Assembly: GCA_964499365.1 (NCBI GenBank) | Contig: CAZCKU010000013.1 | Coordinates: 1 to 64,000 of the forward strand | DNA: 64,000 nucleotides | Reading direction: 5' to 3' | Origin: PALSA-1316 sp964499365 | Lineage (GTDB): Bacteria; Nitrospirota; Thermodesulfovibrionia; Thermodesulfovibrionales; UBA6898 | Part shown: one piece after another, positions 6,707 through 15,430 of the stretch | How positions within the stretch are numbered: position 1 is the stretch's first letter | Layout: the number at the start of each line of letters is the position of its first letter | The notes under the pieces: generated by a model | The model's database searches: none | Seen by the model: the letters and a program-made list of their open reading frames with translations, nothing else | Told to the model about the DNA's origin: nothing | Position numbers and translations under genes: made by a program

Positions 6707-9700
6707 CTACCCGGCCTCTTCATCCGGCCCATCATCGGCCTTCAGGGGGCATGTCCTGTCCCTGAAATACTCAAAATACAGAAGCGGCACAGCCACAAGG
6801 GTCAGCACGGTAGCAGCGACAGCGCCAAACATCATGGCTATGGCCAGTCCCTGGAATATCGGGTCGAACAGCATGACGAACGAGCCGACAACCACCGCAG
6901 CAGCCGTAAGGGCAATAGGCCTGAACCGCACTGCGCCGGCCTTGAGCAGCGCCTCTCTCAGATCGCCGCAGTCACGCCATTCCATCTGGACAAAGTCTAT
7001 CAGCAGTATCGAGTTCCGCACAATGATGCCGGCCAGGGCTATAAAGCCGATCATCGAGGTCGCGGTAAAAAACGCGCCGAGCATCCAGTGCCCCGGCAGT
7101 ATACCGACAAGCGTCAGAGGGATAGGCGCCATGATAATCAGCGGCGTGACAAAATTTCTGAACCACGCCACGACGAGTATATATATCAGCACGAGAACCG
7201 CTGCGAAGGCTATCCCCAGATCCCGGAAGACCTCATACGTAATGTGCCACTCGCCGTCCCATTTCATGGAATATCTGTCCTCAAGCCACGGCTGGACCGA
7301 CGAATACTGCCGCAGCTCATATCCCTCAACAAGCTTCAGTTCCTTGATCTTGTCCTTCATCTTCAGGATAGCATAGGCCGGGCTTTCAGCCGAGCCGGCC
7401 ACATCTCCGGTGACATAGACAACTCTCTTGAGGTTCTTGTGATAGATCGTCTTATCCTCCACCCCCTGCCGGACCTTCACCAGTCCGGAAAGCGGAATCA
7501 GTGCACCCGAGGATGAGGGAACAGAGACCTGCGCCAGGGCCTGGGCATCCGAACGGTCCCGAAGCGGCAGCCGCAATGAAACCTCAACCGGCTCCTTCTC
7601 TCTTTCGAGATGGACGAGGCCGGCGGTCACCCCTGACAGGGCCATCCGGAGGCTCTGACCGACGGCCTCTGCCGATATCCCGTTCTGCGCAGCCTTCTCC
7701 CGGTCAACCTCAAAAATCAGTTTCTTCTGATCATCCTCAACATACCAGTCGACATCAACAACCCCGTCGGTCCGTTCAAAGATGTTCCTGATCTCTGCCG
7801 CAATGGCGGTCTGTCTCTCCAGGTCAGGCCCGTAGACCTCCGCCACGAGCGTACTGAGAACCGGAGGTCCCGGCGGGATCTCGGCTACCTTTATCCGTGC
7901 CTGATAGCGGTCGGCGATCTTCTTCAGTTCCGGCCGCAGCCTCTTCGCGATATCGTGGCTCTGTTGACTGCGCCGGCCCTTTCCGACAAAATTTACCTGG
8001 ATGTCGACGACATTGCTGCCTGCACGCAGAAAATAATGCCTGACCAGTCCGTTAAAATTATACGGCCCCGCAGTCCCGATATAGGACTGGAAGTCGGTCA
8101 CCTCAGGGACGGTCTTCAAGTACTCGCCCAGGTCACGCGCCAGTGAGGCACTCTCCTCGAGCGTCACCCCTTCGGGCATGTCCACAATCACCTGCAGTTC
8201 ACTCTTGTTATCGAAGGGGAGCATCTTCAGCTTCACACCCTTCAGGGGAATGAGCATAAGAGAGAGACCCAGCAGCAGCAGGACAACGGCCAGGGCCATA
8301 AGCCTTTTCTTTCTGCTCTCTATCAGCGGACCAAGCAGGTTCCTGTATATGCCGAGGAGCCTTCCCCCCTCAGCCTCATGCCCTGAAGACTGAACATTCT
8401 TCAGCACCTTATAACTCATCCAGGGGCTGACGATAAAGGCGATCAGCAGTGAAAAGATCATCGCCGCCGAGGCACCGACAGGTATCGGCCTCATGTACGG
8501 ACCCATCAGTCCGCTGACAAAGGCCATCGGCAGCAGCGCTGCAATGACCGTGAAGGTGGCCAGGATGGTCGGATTGCCGACCTCGTCGACCGCTTCAGCT
8601 GCCGTGCGCGTATCCACCGTATGCATCCTGAAATGGCGATGGATATTCTCGACCACAACGATCGCGTCATCAACGAGGATACCGATTGAGAAGATCAGGG
8701 CAAAGAGCGTCACCCGGTTCAGTGTATAGCCGTACAGATAGTTGATCAGCAGCGTCAGTGCCAGGGTGACCGGCACCGCAACAGCCACGACGATCGACTC
8801 GCGCCACCCCAGCGCAAGGGCTATCAGGATGATAACCGAAATCGATGCTATCAGCAGGTGCTCAAGAAGCTCGTCCGATTTCTCCTTTGCGGTCTCTCCG
8901 TAGTTTCTGGTGGTGGTGATCTCAATGTCCGAAGGGACCAGCCTGCCGCGCAGCGCCTCAACCTTCCGGATCGCCTCGTGCGCCACAACACTGGCATTGG
9001 CACCCTTCTTCTTCGAAACGGTCAGGGTTACCGCCTCATACTGGCCGGCCTTCCGAACTTCAGGCCTGACACCCTTCTCGGCTGCAGCAGGCCCGAGCCC
9101 CATAAAAACATACTGACTTGGCTCTTCCGGCCCGTCGGTGATCCGGGCAACGTCCCGCAGGTACACCGGCTTCCCCTCAGCGACATTGACCACAAGGCCC
9201 CCGATATCTTCGGCGTTCTTCAGCAAGGCTCCGGTATCGACGAGATACTCCGTATTTCCTGATGAAAAGGCTCCGGAGGACAGCATGAAATTCGACTTCT
9301 GGAGCGTACCCATCAGCTGGAATGCCGAAAGGTTATAGGCACGGAGCCGCGCCGGGTCGAGCTGAACACGCACCTGCCTGCGCTGCCCGCCGATCACCGT
9401 CGTCTCGGACACGTCCTTCTCTTTTTTTATCTCATCTGACAGCTCCTGCCCAATGCGTCTGAGTTCGTAGCCGCCGTAGCGGTCGCTCCAGAGAGTCATC
9501 GTCAGGATCGGGACGTCGTCGATCGACTTCGGCTTGACCATGGGTTGGGAAACCCCGGGCGGAATAAGATCATAGTGAGACATCAGCTTGTTGTAGAGAT
9601 TAACAATGCTGGCCTCCATGTCCTCTCCGACGTAAAACCTGACGATCGTGAGGTTCATCCCGGGCTTCACGATCGAATACACATACTCCACACCCTTGAT

Positions 9701-9937
9701 CTCCCACAGGAACTTCTCCATCGGCTTCGTAACCCGCTCTTCCACCTCTTTGGCAGAGGCGCCGGGGTATTGCACTATGACATCGATCATCGGAACCACA
9801 ATCTGCGGTTCCTCTTCGCGGGGCGTCACCACGACCGCAAACAGACCAAGAAGCAGCGACGCAAAGACGATCAGCGGCGTCAGCTTCGAGGTGATGAAGG
9901 CCTTTGCTATCTTTCCTGAAATTCCCATTCTGTTCAT
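6707..9937 (-). CDS. RND efflux pump inner-membrane permease (AcrB/HAE-like)
   Basis: A 1076-residue protein with the RND layout: one N-terminal transmembrane helix (IVFASLLLGLFAVVV), a large periplasmic loop with the porter domain (VQYPGASAKEVEERVTKPME), a block of helices at about 350-550, a second periplasmic loop and a last helix block at about 900-1060. The TM4 motif FSIGILVDDAIVVVENIHRH matches the hydrophobe/amphiphile type rather than the CzcA heavy-metal type. It would use the proton gradient to expel substrates through the adaptor and TolC proteins encoded just upstream. The substrate is unknown. ATG 9937 is used; ATG 9928 is possible. It is last in the operon. Confidence 0.93.
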   Translation of the reverse strand: MNRMGISGKIAKAFITSKLTPLIVFASLLLGLFAVVVTPREEEPQIVVPMIDVIVQYPGASAKEVEERVTKPMEKFLWEIKGVEYVYSIVKPGMNLTIVRFYVGEDMEASIVNLYNKLMSHYDLIPPGVSQPMVKPKSIDDVPILTMTLWSDRYGGYELRRIGQELSDEIKKEKDVSETTVIGGQRRQVRVQLDPARLRAYNLSAFQLMGTLQKSNFMLSSGAFSSGNTEYLVDTGALLKNAEDIGGLVVNVAEGKPVYLRDVARITDGPEEPSQYVFMGLGPAAAEKGVRPEVRKAGQYEAVTLTVSKKKGANASVVAHEAIRKVEALRGRLVPSDIEITTTRNYGETAKEKSDELLEHLLIASISVIILIALALGWRESIVVAVAVPVTLALTLLINYLYGYTLNRVTLFALIFSIGILVDDAIVVVENIHRHFRMHTVDTRTAAEAVDEVGNPTILATFTVIAALLPMAFVSGLMGPYMRPIPVGASAAMIFSLLIAFIVSPWMSYKVLKNVQSSGHEAEGGRLLGIYRNLLGPLIESRKKRLMALAVVLLLLGLSLMLIPLKGVKLKMLPFDNKSELQVIVDMPEGVTLEESASLARDLGEYLKTVPEVTDFQSYIGTAGPYNFNGLVRHYFLRAGSNVVDIQVNFVGKGRRSQQSHDIAKRLRPELKKIADRYQARIKVAEIPPGPPVLSTLVAEVYGPDLERQTAIAAEIRNIFERTDGVVDVDWYVEDDQKKLIFEVDREKAAQNGISAEAVGQSLRMALSGVTAGLVHLEREKEPVEVSLRLPLRDRSDAQALAQVSVPSSSGALIPLSGLVKVRQGVEDKTIYHKNLKRVVYVTGDVAGSAESPAYAILKMKDKIKELKLVEGYELRQYSSVQPWLEDRYSMKWDGEWHITYEVFRDLGIAFAAVLVLIYILVVAWFRNFVTPLIIMAPIPLTLVGILPGHWMLGAFFTATSMIGFIALAGIIVRNSILLIDFVQMEWRDCGDLREALLKAGAVRFRPIALTAAAVVVGSFVMLFDPIFQGLAIAMMFGAVAATVLTLVAVPLLYFEYFRDRTCPLKADDGPDEEAG

Positions 9938-9967
9938 AGTGGCATCCGTTCGCTGATCAGCATCGGC

Positions 9968-11101
9968 CTACGGGCGTGCCACGGCGATTCCGCCGTCGAC
10001 TGCCTTTTCAACACCCGAGATGATAACCTTGTCCCCCGGGTTAAGGCCGGTCAGCACCTCAATGTTCCCGTCATGGCTCTTACCTGTCCTGACCAGACGG
10101 TACGCAATAATGTTTGCGCCATCCACCGTATAGACTCCGGTCAGCTGCCCCTTCTCGACCAGAGCGCCTTTGGGCACCGAAAGCACCTCTTTCCTGCCGA
10201 CCGGGATACTGACCCTGGCATAAAGACCGCTGCGTATCTGTTTTTCTGCGGGGCCCTCCTTTTTCAGGGCTATCTTCACCAGAAAGCTCCGGCTCCCGGG
10301 ATCTATGGCCTGCACGACGTCCGATATCACGCCCTTTATATCTCCGGCCAGGGATTCGATCCCTATTTTGGCCTCCATCCCCGGCCGAATCCTGCCGGAG
10401 AATTTCTCGTCCACATTGACCTCGATGCGGTAGGCAGAGGTATCCTCGATCGTCAAAAGGGGCATCCCCGGGACTGCCATACTGCCTATCTCCGCCTTCT
10501 TCCCGGTCACCATGCCGCTGACCGGTGCTGTGATACGGGAATAGCCCTGATAGATCTTTGCCTCACTGACGCCCGCCTCGACCCTGTTGACCGCTGCCTG
10601 AGCCCGATCGTAATCCAGTGAGGCGACCTTTTTCTGCGTCTCTATCTGGTCGAGTTCCTGCCGTGACAAAGCCTTTTCGTCGTACAGTCTTTTATACCGC
10701 TGCCAGGTAATCTCCTTCAGCGTCTTATTCTCCCGTGCTGCCTCCAGCGCCTTCATTGCCTCGTTATAGCCCTCGGCAGCACCCCTCACCTTCATCGCCG
10801 TATCGCTGTCATCAATCGTAAGGAGGAGCTGCCCGGCACGCACCCCGTCTCCCTCACCGACCCGCACCGAGGTGATCGTACCCATCGTCCTGCTGGCTAC
10901 GGTACTGACGGTCCTGGCCCTGACCGTGCCGGAGGTCTCGTAAAACTCCTCAACCGGTGCGAGGGCGACCGTCTGCAGGCCGATCCCCGACACCTGCTCC
11001 CTCGTGACCGCCTGAACACCGGGCTTCACCGTATCCGTGCATCCGGTCAGGATCGCCGCGCTTAACATAAAAAGGATCAGAATGGAAATAATTTTATTCA
11101 T
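9968..11101 (-). CDS. RND periplasmic adaptor (membrane-fusion lipoprotein)
   Basis: ATG 11101 is chosen because GGAGGAAAG lies just upstream and the N-terminus becomes a lipoprotein signal (ILTGC lipobox, Cys21). Next come a biotinyl/lipoyl-like hairpin half (VRVGEGDGVRAGQLLLTID), a long coiled-coil hairpin (about residues 75-150), the returning lipoyl half (ITAPVSGMVTGKKAEIGSM), a beta-barrel domain and a membrane-proximal domain (LTGLNPGDKVIISGV). The adaptor links the RND permease to the outer-membrane channel. It overlaps the tolC-like stop by 8 bases, so the two are coupled. Confidence 0.93.
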   Translation of the reverse strand: MNKIISILILFMLSAAILTGCTDTVKPGVQAVTREQVSGIGLQTVALAPVEEFYETSGTVRARTVSTVASRTMGTITSVRVGEGDGVRAGQLLLTIDDSDTAMKVRGAAEGYNEAMKALEAARENKTLKEITWQRYKRLYDEKALSRQELDQIETQKKVASLDYDRAQAAVNRVEAGVSEAKIYQGYSRITAPVSGMVTGKKAEIGSMAVPGMPLLTIEDTSAYRIEVNVDEKFSGRIRPGMEAKIGIESLAGDIKGVISDVVQAIDPGSRSFLVKIALKKEGPAEKQIRSGLYARVSIPVGRKEVLSVPKGALVEKGQLTGVYTVDGANIIAYRLVRTGKSHDGNIEVLTGLNPGDKVIISGVEKAVDGGIAVARP

Positions 11102-12482
11102 CGTACTTTCCTCCTTCCCGTTCGATTCCAAGTTCCTTGAACAGGGTGCCGCTCCTGTACCAAAGGTCGGCCACAGATGCCAGATAGGCTGTTTCCCGGG
11201 CCACGGTTGCGGCCCGGGCGGCGTCGAGACTTGACTGCATATCTATCAACTCGATCATTGCCGCAAGCGAATTCTCATACCTGACATTGATGATACGCAG
11301 CCCTTCCTCTGCGGACTCAAGTGCTGTCCTGGCCAGCTCCCGTCCGTCGCGAGCCTCTTCGACGCCCCGATAGGACTCGTACACCTGAAAGGAGATCTCT
11401 TTCTTCAGCCCGCTCAGGTACTCCGCTGATTCGGCTATCTTATACCGGGCCTTCTCCCGTTCGTGTTCACGACGCGTACCGTCAAAAAGCTCCCATCGCA
11501 GAAAGGCCATTACCTGCCAACTGTCTCCTTCCACACCAAACGGTTTCCTGTGGTCATTGGCCTGGAGAGACCCGCCGATGCCGGCAACCGGCAGGTACCC
11601 TGTATTCGCCAGCTTCAGAAGATTCTCCGCATTCAGGGCCCGCTGCTCCATGGCCTTAAGATCCGTCCGGGAAAGCGCAGCCTCATAATAATGGTCGATC
11701 TCCCTGACCGCAACCTCAGGGTCCACGGGGATTACATCGATCGACTCAGTCAGGCCGAGCATGAGCCCAAGTGCCCGCTTTCCGGTGTCATGATTCTTGT
11801 GCGCACTGACCCTCCTCTCGGATGCGGCCGAAACCGCAACCTTGGCCCTCAGGACATCGGAGTACACTCCCAGGCCCTCCCGATAGCGCAACTCCGCAAT
11901 TCTCAGGTGAGCCGCTGCGTCTTCCAGTCCCCTCTCTGCTGCACGCACAAAGGCCTTTGCTGCCTGGACTCCCAGAAAGGTCTTGTAGACATTGAGCGCT
12001 ATCTCTTCCTTCTTTCTGTCGAAATCCCTTTCTTGCGCGGAAGCCTCCTTCCGTGCCATCTCAACGCCGATTGCGGCCTTCGGGGCAAAAAGCGCCTGCT
12101 CGACGGACAGGGCAGACTGAAAATCGCTGACCGGATCAGGTCTGTTGAAGGTATCCGGGGCTCCCGCGAGGTCCGCGCCCGAGAACCGCCGCTGGTTCAT
12201 CTTGATCGAAAAGGCATACGCGGGATTGCCCGTTCTCATAAAGCGCTCTTCGGCAATAATCTTCGGGAGAAGATAGCTGCGTGCTATTGCAATATTCTCC
12301 CTCTCCGCCATCAGCGACTGCCCGAGCGCCCGCACCTGGGGATTGCCGGTCATGGCAACGGAAAGGGCCTCCTTCAGCGTCAGCACCCGCTCGGCAGACC
12401 AGGCGGCCGATGTCATGACAAAAGAACAGGCCAGTATCATCGCAGGAATAGTCCTTCTCCCTGTCCATCTCTTCGTAGTCAT
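11094..12482 (-). CDS. TolC-family outer-membrane efflux channel
   Basis: A 462-residue protein with a signal peptide (IPAMILACSFVMTSAAWSA) and the two homologous outer-membrane efflux protein repeats. It is largely helical with heptad-like Ala/Glu/Arg content and PKIIAEERF / LPVAGIGGS strands at equivalent points in each half. It should trimerise to form the outer-membrane duct for the RND pump encoded downstream. The start overlaps the arsR-like stop as ATGA, so the regulator, channel, adaptor and pump form one transcript. Confidence 0.92.
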   Translation of the reverse strand: MTTKRWTGRRTIPAMILACSFVMTSAAWSAERVLTLKEALSVAMTGNPQVRALGQSLMAERENIAIARSYLLPKIIAEERFMRTGNPAYAFSIKMNQRRFSGADLAGAPDTFNRPDPVSDFQSALSVEQALFAPKAAIGVEMARKEASAQERDFDRKKEEIALNVYKTFLGVQAAKAFVRAAERGLEDAAAHLRIAELRYREGLGVYSDVLRAKVAVSAASERRVSAHKNHDTGKRALGLMLGLTESIDVIPVDPEVAVREIDHYYEAALSRTDLKAMEQRALNAENLLKLANTGYLPVAGIGGSLQANDHRKPFGVEGDSWQVMAFLRWELFDGTRREHEREKARYKIAESAEYLSGLKKEISFQVYESYRGVEEARDGRELARTALESAEEGLRIINVRYENSLAAMIELIDMQSSLDAARAATVARETAYLASVADLWYRSGTLFKELGIEREGGKYDE

Positions 12483-12898
12483 CTGTCCCCCTGTATCTCC
12501 GGTCTCATTCTTTTCTTCTTTCTCCTCATGAATTCCTCGAACGTCTTCATATCGCAGGTCCCGGCCTTTTCCCTGAAGGCCTCACAGTCCTCCAGGGAAA
12601 GAGTATCCATATCCACCAGCGTATCGCCTTCCAGTGCGGCAGTCAAGAGTTTCAGCAGCTGACGCTGCAACGGCGGCATGGAACGGTCGAGACGGTAATA
12701 GACCAGTTTGCCCTCCCTCCGCTCCGCAAGAAAACCGCCCGCAGCAAGCAGGTGCAGGTTTTTTGAAATCAAAGACTGACTCAGCTCCAGCACCCCCATG
12801 ATCTGGCAGACGCACAATTCTTTTTTCGCCAGGACCATAAGGATACGGATACGGGTCGGATCCGACAACAGCTTCAAGACCTGCACCACATTTTTCAT
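12479..12898 (-). CDS. ArsR/SmtB-family repressor of the RND operon
   Basis: A winged helix-turn-helix protein of 139 residues: LSDPTRIRILMVL, the metal-site helix KKELCVCQIMGVLELSQSLI, recognition helix SKNLHLLAAGGFL and wing ERREGKLVYYRL. ELCVC is the cysteine pair used for As(III)/Sb(III) sensing in ArsR proteins, so metalloid or thiol-reactive ligands are plausible inducers. A further C-terminal extension of about 40 residues has two more cysteines (CEAF, GTCDM). Its start codon lies inside a perfect inverted repeat, which implies autoregulation. It is first in the operon with tolC, the adaptor and the RND pump. Confidence 0.9.
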   Translation of the reverse strand: MKNVVQVLKLLSDPTRIRILMVLAKKELCVCQIMGVLELSQSLISKNLHLLAAGGFLAERREGKLVYYRLDRSMPPLQRQLLKLLTAALEGDTLVDMDTLSLEDCEAFREKAGTCDMKTFEEFMRRKKKRMRPEIQGDR

Positions 12899-12925
12899 AT
12901 GAACATAATATCATATGTTCATATG
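12896..12925. promoter_or_regulatory. Probable ArsR operator, perfect 11-bp inverted repeat
   Basis: CATATGAACAT at 12896-12906 is repeated in reverse complement at 12915-12925, with 8 bases between. The half-site resembles the ATA/TGAAC pattern of ArsR/SmtB operators. The repeat overlaps the ATG of the repressor gene (12896-12898), so a bound dimer would block both initiation and the ribosome-binding region. Confidence 0.7.
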
Positions 12926-12964
12926 TGTGTCAAGAGGGCATGCCGGGTCGCACCCCTGTTCAGA

Positions 12965-13009
12965 CAAAAGAGAAGGGGACTGACGTGCCGTCAGTCCCCT
13001 TCTCTTTTG
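12965..13009 (-). terminator. Strong intrinsic terminator after the RNase G/E gene
   Basis: Left arm 12965-12985 and right arm 12989-13009 form a perfect 21-bp stem with a 3-base loop; CTTTTG at the arm ends supplies a short T-run on either strand. It lies between the end of the RNase G/E gene and the arsR operator and insulates the efflux operon from read-through. Confidence 0.8.
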
Positions 13010-13052
13010 CGTCGATATCCGCAGCCGTCACGTGACTGCTGTCACCTTTTTC

Positions 13053-15035
13053 CTATTCCGACGAATACTCCGTCGTCCCGGAATTTCCGGAATCTGACGC
13101 CAACTGCTCCCCGGCGTCTGCAGAACCGGCCGGGCTTTCGCTGCCTGCCTCGGGCCTCTTGCCCCGTCTGCCACGGCCCCTGCGCCGGTACCTGCCGCGT
13201 GATTTACGCTTCGGCTGCTCCTGGCCCGCAGCTTGCAGCTCTTCACCGGCCACGGCGGCTCCACCCTCTACAGCGGTTATCTCCCGCGCCTCCTCCGGCA
13301 TATCAGAGACCGTTAACGGTGACTCCCCGGGAGCCTCCGCCCCCTGCTGATTCTCAAATTCAGCCGGTATCTGCCGGTCCTCTTCCGAATGCCTGCGTCC
13401 CGCACCCGTCCTGTCGCGGCCCTTGCCCGGCCCCCGCTGCGGCGGCTTCTCCCCGCCCTTCTGCTCGGGCTTGTCATGCCGCTGCTCACGCCGGGGATGT
13501 CTCTGCTCAGGGGTCTCCCTGCTTCCGGCCTGCGCCTTCTCTTTCTCTTCCGCCTTCGCCGCCTCTTCGGTCTTTTCGACTTCGAGTTCGTATTCGCCTG
13601 AAAGCTTCCGGTCTGCGAGAATGGTTATCCTGATACCGTAGTCCTTTTCGACATTCCAGAGTTCCTCGTGCTTGTTGTTCAGAATATAGTTCAGACTGTC
13701 GACGGGCATCCTGCAGGTAATTGACCTGATACCACCCCGCGACGCACGGGCATGGATATTCCTGAACGCCGTCACCGCAATCGTTTCGTCAGATTTGACA
13801 ACCCCGGTGCCGCCGCAGGTATCGCACTTTTTATTGATCGCCTCAAGAAATGCAGGCCGCATGCGCTCCCGTGTCATCTCGACCATACCGAATTTTGATA
13901 TACCGCTGATCTCGGTATGGGCCTTGTCACCTTCGAGGGCGTCCCGCAGCGTACGCTCAACCTCGCGTCTGTTCTTCGAGGATTCCATATCGATGAAGTC
14001 GATAACGATCAGTCCGCCGATATCCCGTATCCGCAGCTGCCGCGCGATCTCCTCCGCAGCCTCGAGGTTGGTCCTGAGGGCCGTACCTTCGATATTCTCC
14101 TCCTTCCTGCTCCTGCCGGAGTTGACGTCAATCGCAGTCAGCGCCTCGGTCTTGTCGATGACGATATACCCGCGGGACGGCAGATAGACATGGCGGTCAT
14201 GGATCTTCGCTATCTGTTCTTCAATGTTATGCAGGGTGAAGATCGGTTTCTTGTCCTTGTACTGCTTTATGTTGATCTTCAGCCAGGGGGTGGTCTTCTT
14301 CAGGAACTCCTTCGTAATCTTGCAGGCAGCTGGGTCGTCGATCAGCACCTCAACAACGTCGGACGTCAGATAGTCCCGTACCGTCCGAACTGCAATATCC
14401 TGCTCCTTATAGATGAGGGCGGGAGACTTCGCTTTTTTCGACTCCAGCTTGATCTTGTTCCAGAGTTTGGTCAGGTACTCGAGGTCATGGCCGAGCTCTT
14501 CGCCGGTCTTGTCGCTGCAGGCGGTCCTCAGGATAAACCCCATGTCCTTCGGAAGCTTCAGCGAATTGAATATTTCCTTGAGCCGGTCACGGTCTTCCCG
14601 CGCCTCGATCTTTCGAGAAATGCCGACCTTCTCCTCGCCCGGCATCATCACGATATACCGGCCGGGAAGTGAAATGAACGTCGTGAGGCTGGCACCTTTT
14701 GTATCGCGCTCGTCCTTCTCGACCTGGACGATCAGTTCCTGTCCCTTGGATATTACATCCTGGATCCGCGGCCTTTTATTCTCGTCCTTCTGCTTCTGAA
14801 AATATTCCTTCTTGATCTCCCGGAACTGCAGGAACCCGTGCTTCTTCGGTCCGAAATCCACAAAGGCCGCCTGGAGGCCGGGTTCGACCCGGACCACGGT
14901 TCCCTTGTAGATATTTCCCCTGAGATGCTCCTTCCCCGACGACTCCACATAAAAATCGGCGAGGGTCTCTCCCTCGATAATCGCAACCCGCTTCTCTTCA
15001 GGATGGATCGCGTTGATCAGTATCCTTTTCTTCAT
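13053..15035 (-). CDS. rng: Ribonuclease G/E with a disordered basic-acidic tail
   Basis: Endoribonuclease for rRNA and tRNA maturation and mRNA decay. An S1 domain sits at about residues 35-130 (GNIYKGTVVRVEPGLQAAFV, HGFLQFREI), followed by the RNase E/G catalytic core with the metal-binding aspartates in TAIDVNSGR and VIDFIDME, and the zinc link CDTCGGTG that joins dimers. After about residue 500 comes a low-complexity tail rich in Arg, Lys, Glu, Gln and Pro (for example KRKSRGRYRRRGRGRRGKR), like the RNA- and partner-binding region of RNase E. ATG 15035 overlaps the upstream stop; a TTG three bases earlier is an alternative. Confidence 0.93.
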   Translation of the reverse strand: MKKRILINAIHPEEKRVAIIEGETLADFYVESSGKEHLRGNIYKGTVVRVEPGLQAAFVDFGPKKHGFLQFREIKKEYFQKQKDENKRPRIQDVISKGQELIVQVEKDERDTKGASLTTFISLPGRYIVMMPGEEKVGISRKIEAREDRDRLKEIFNSLKLPKDMGFILRTACSDKTGEELGHDLEYLTKLWNKIKLESKKAKSPALIYKEQDIAVRTVRDYLTSDVVEVLIDDPAACKITKEFLKKTTPWLKINIKQYKDKKPIFTLHNIEEQIAKIHDRHVYLPSRGYIVIDKTEALTAIDVNSGRSRKEENIEGTALRTNLEAAEEIARQLRIRDIGGLIVIDFIDMESSKNRREVERTLRDALEGDKAHTEISGISKFGMVEMTRERMRPAFLEAINKKCDTCGGTGVVKSDETIAVTAFRNIHARASRGGIRSITCRMPVDSLNYILNNKHEELWNVEKDYGIRITILADRKLSGEYELEVEKTEEAAKAEEKEKAQAGSRETPEQRHPRREQRHDKPEQKGGEKPPQRGPGKGRDRTGAGRRHSEEDRQIPAEFENQQGAEAPGESPLTVSDMPEEAREITAVEGGAAVAGEELQAAGQEQPKRKSRGRYRRRGRGRRGKRPEAGSESPAGSADAGEQLASDSGNSGTTEYSSE

Positions 15036-15361
15036 CAATCAGTTTCCCCTTCTTTCTCATTATCGACCATCGTCTCAATCTCCTTCTCCGGAATTTCCGG
15101 TTCATCCGGGTCCACATGCACATGCGGCAGCGATTCTCTGAGCGGGAGGTCAGGGTATTGCATCAGCGCCTCAATAACCTCCCCGATCGGGAACACCGCC
15201 GTATGGCCGTCCGGATATGCTACTCTGAAATATTTTCGCTTCAGCAGGAAGCAGCGTGCGGTCCTGCCGTCCTTCCCCCGCAGGGGAAGAATAATATGTT
15301 CTATATCCTCGTCAAGCCCATAGCGCTCTATCAGCTCATGCAGCTCTTTTCGATCTTCCAT
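15035..15361 (-). CDS. Small conserved-looking protein coupled to RNase G/E
   Basis: About 108 residues with no signal peptide or membrane segment. From ATG 15361 the protein begins MEDRKELHELIERYGLDEDI and has a beta-rich centre (HIILPLRGKDG, CFLLKRKYFRVAYPDG, AVFPIGEVIEAL) and an acidic tail. Its stop overlaps the RNase G/E start (TGATG-type junction), so the two are translated together. I do not recognise the family; an RNA-linked role is inferred from position only. In-frame ATG 15391 and TTG 15406 are alternative starts, and none has a convincing ribosome-binding site. Confidence 0.6.
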   Translation of the reverse strand: MEDRKELHELIERYGLDEDIEHIILPLRGKDGRTARCFLLKRKYFRVAYPDGHTAVFPIGEVIEALMQYPDLPLRESLPHVHVDPDEPEIPEKEIETMVDNEKEGETD

Positions 15362-15430
15362 AAGTACCCGTCCGCTATCCGCAACCTCCATCGCAATGTG
15401 CGGCAACAGGTAACGTCACCGCTCATTACA

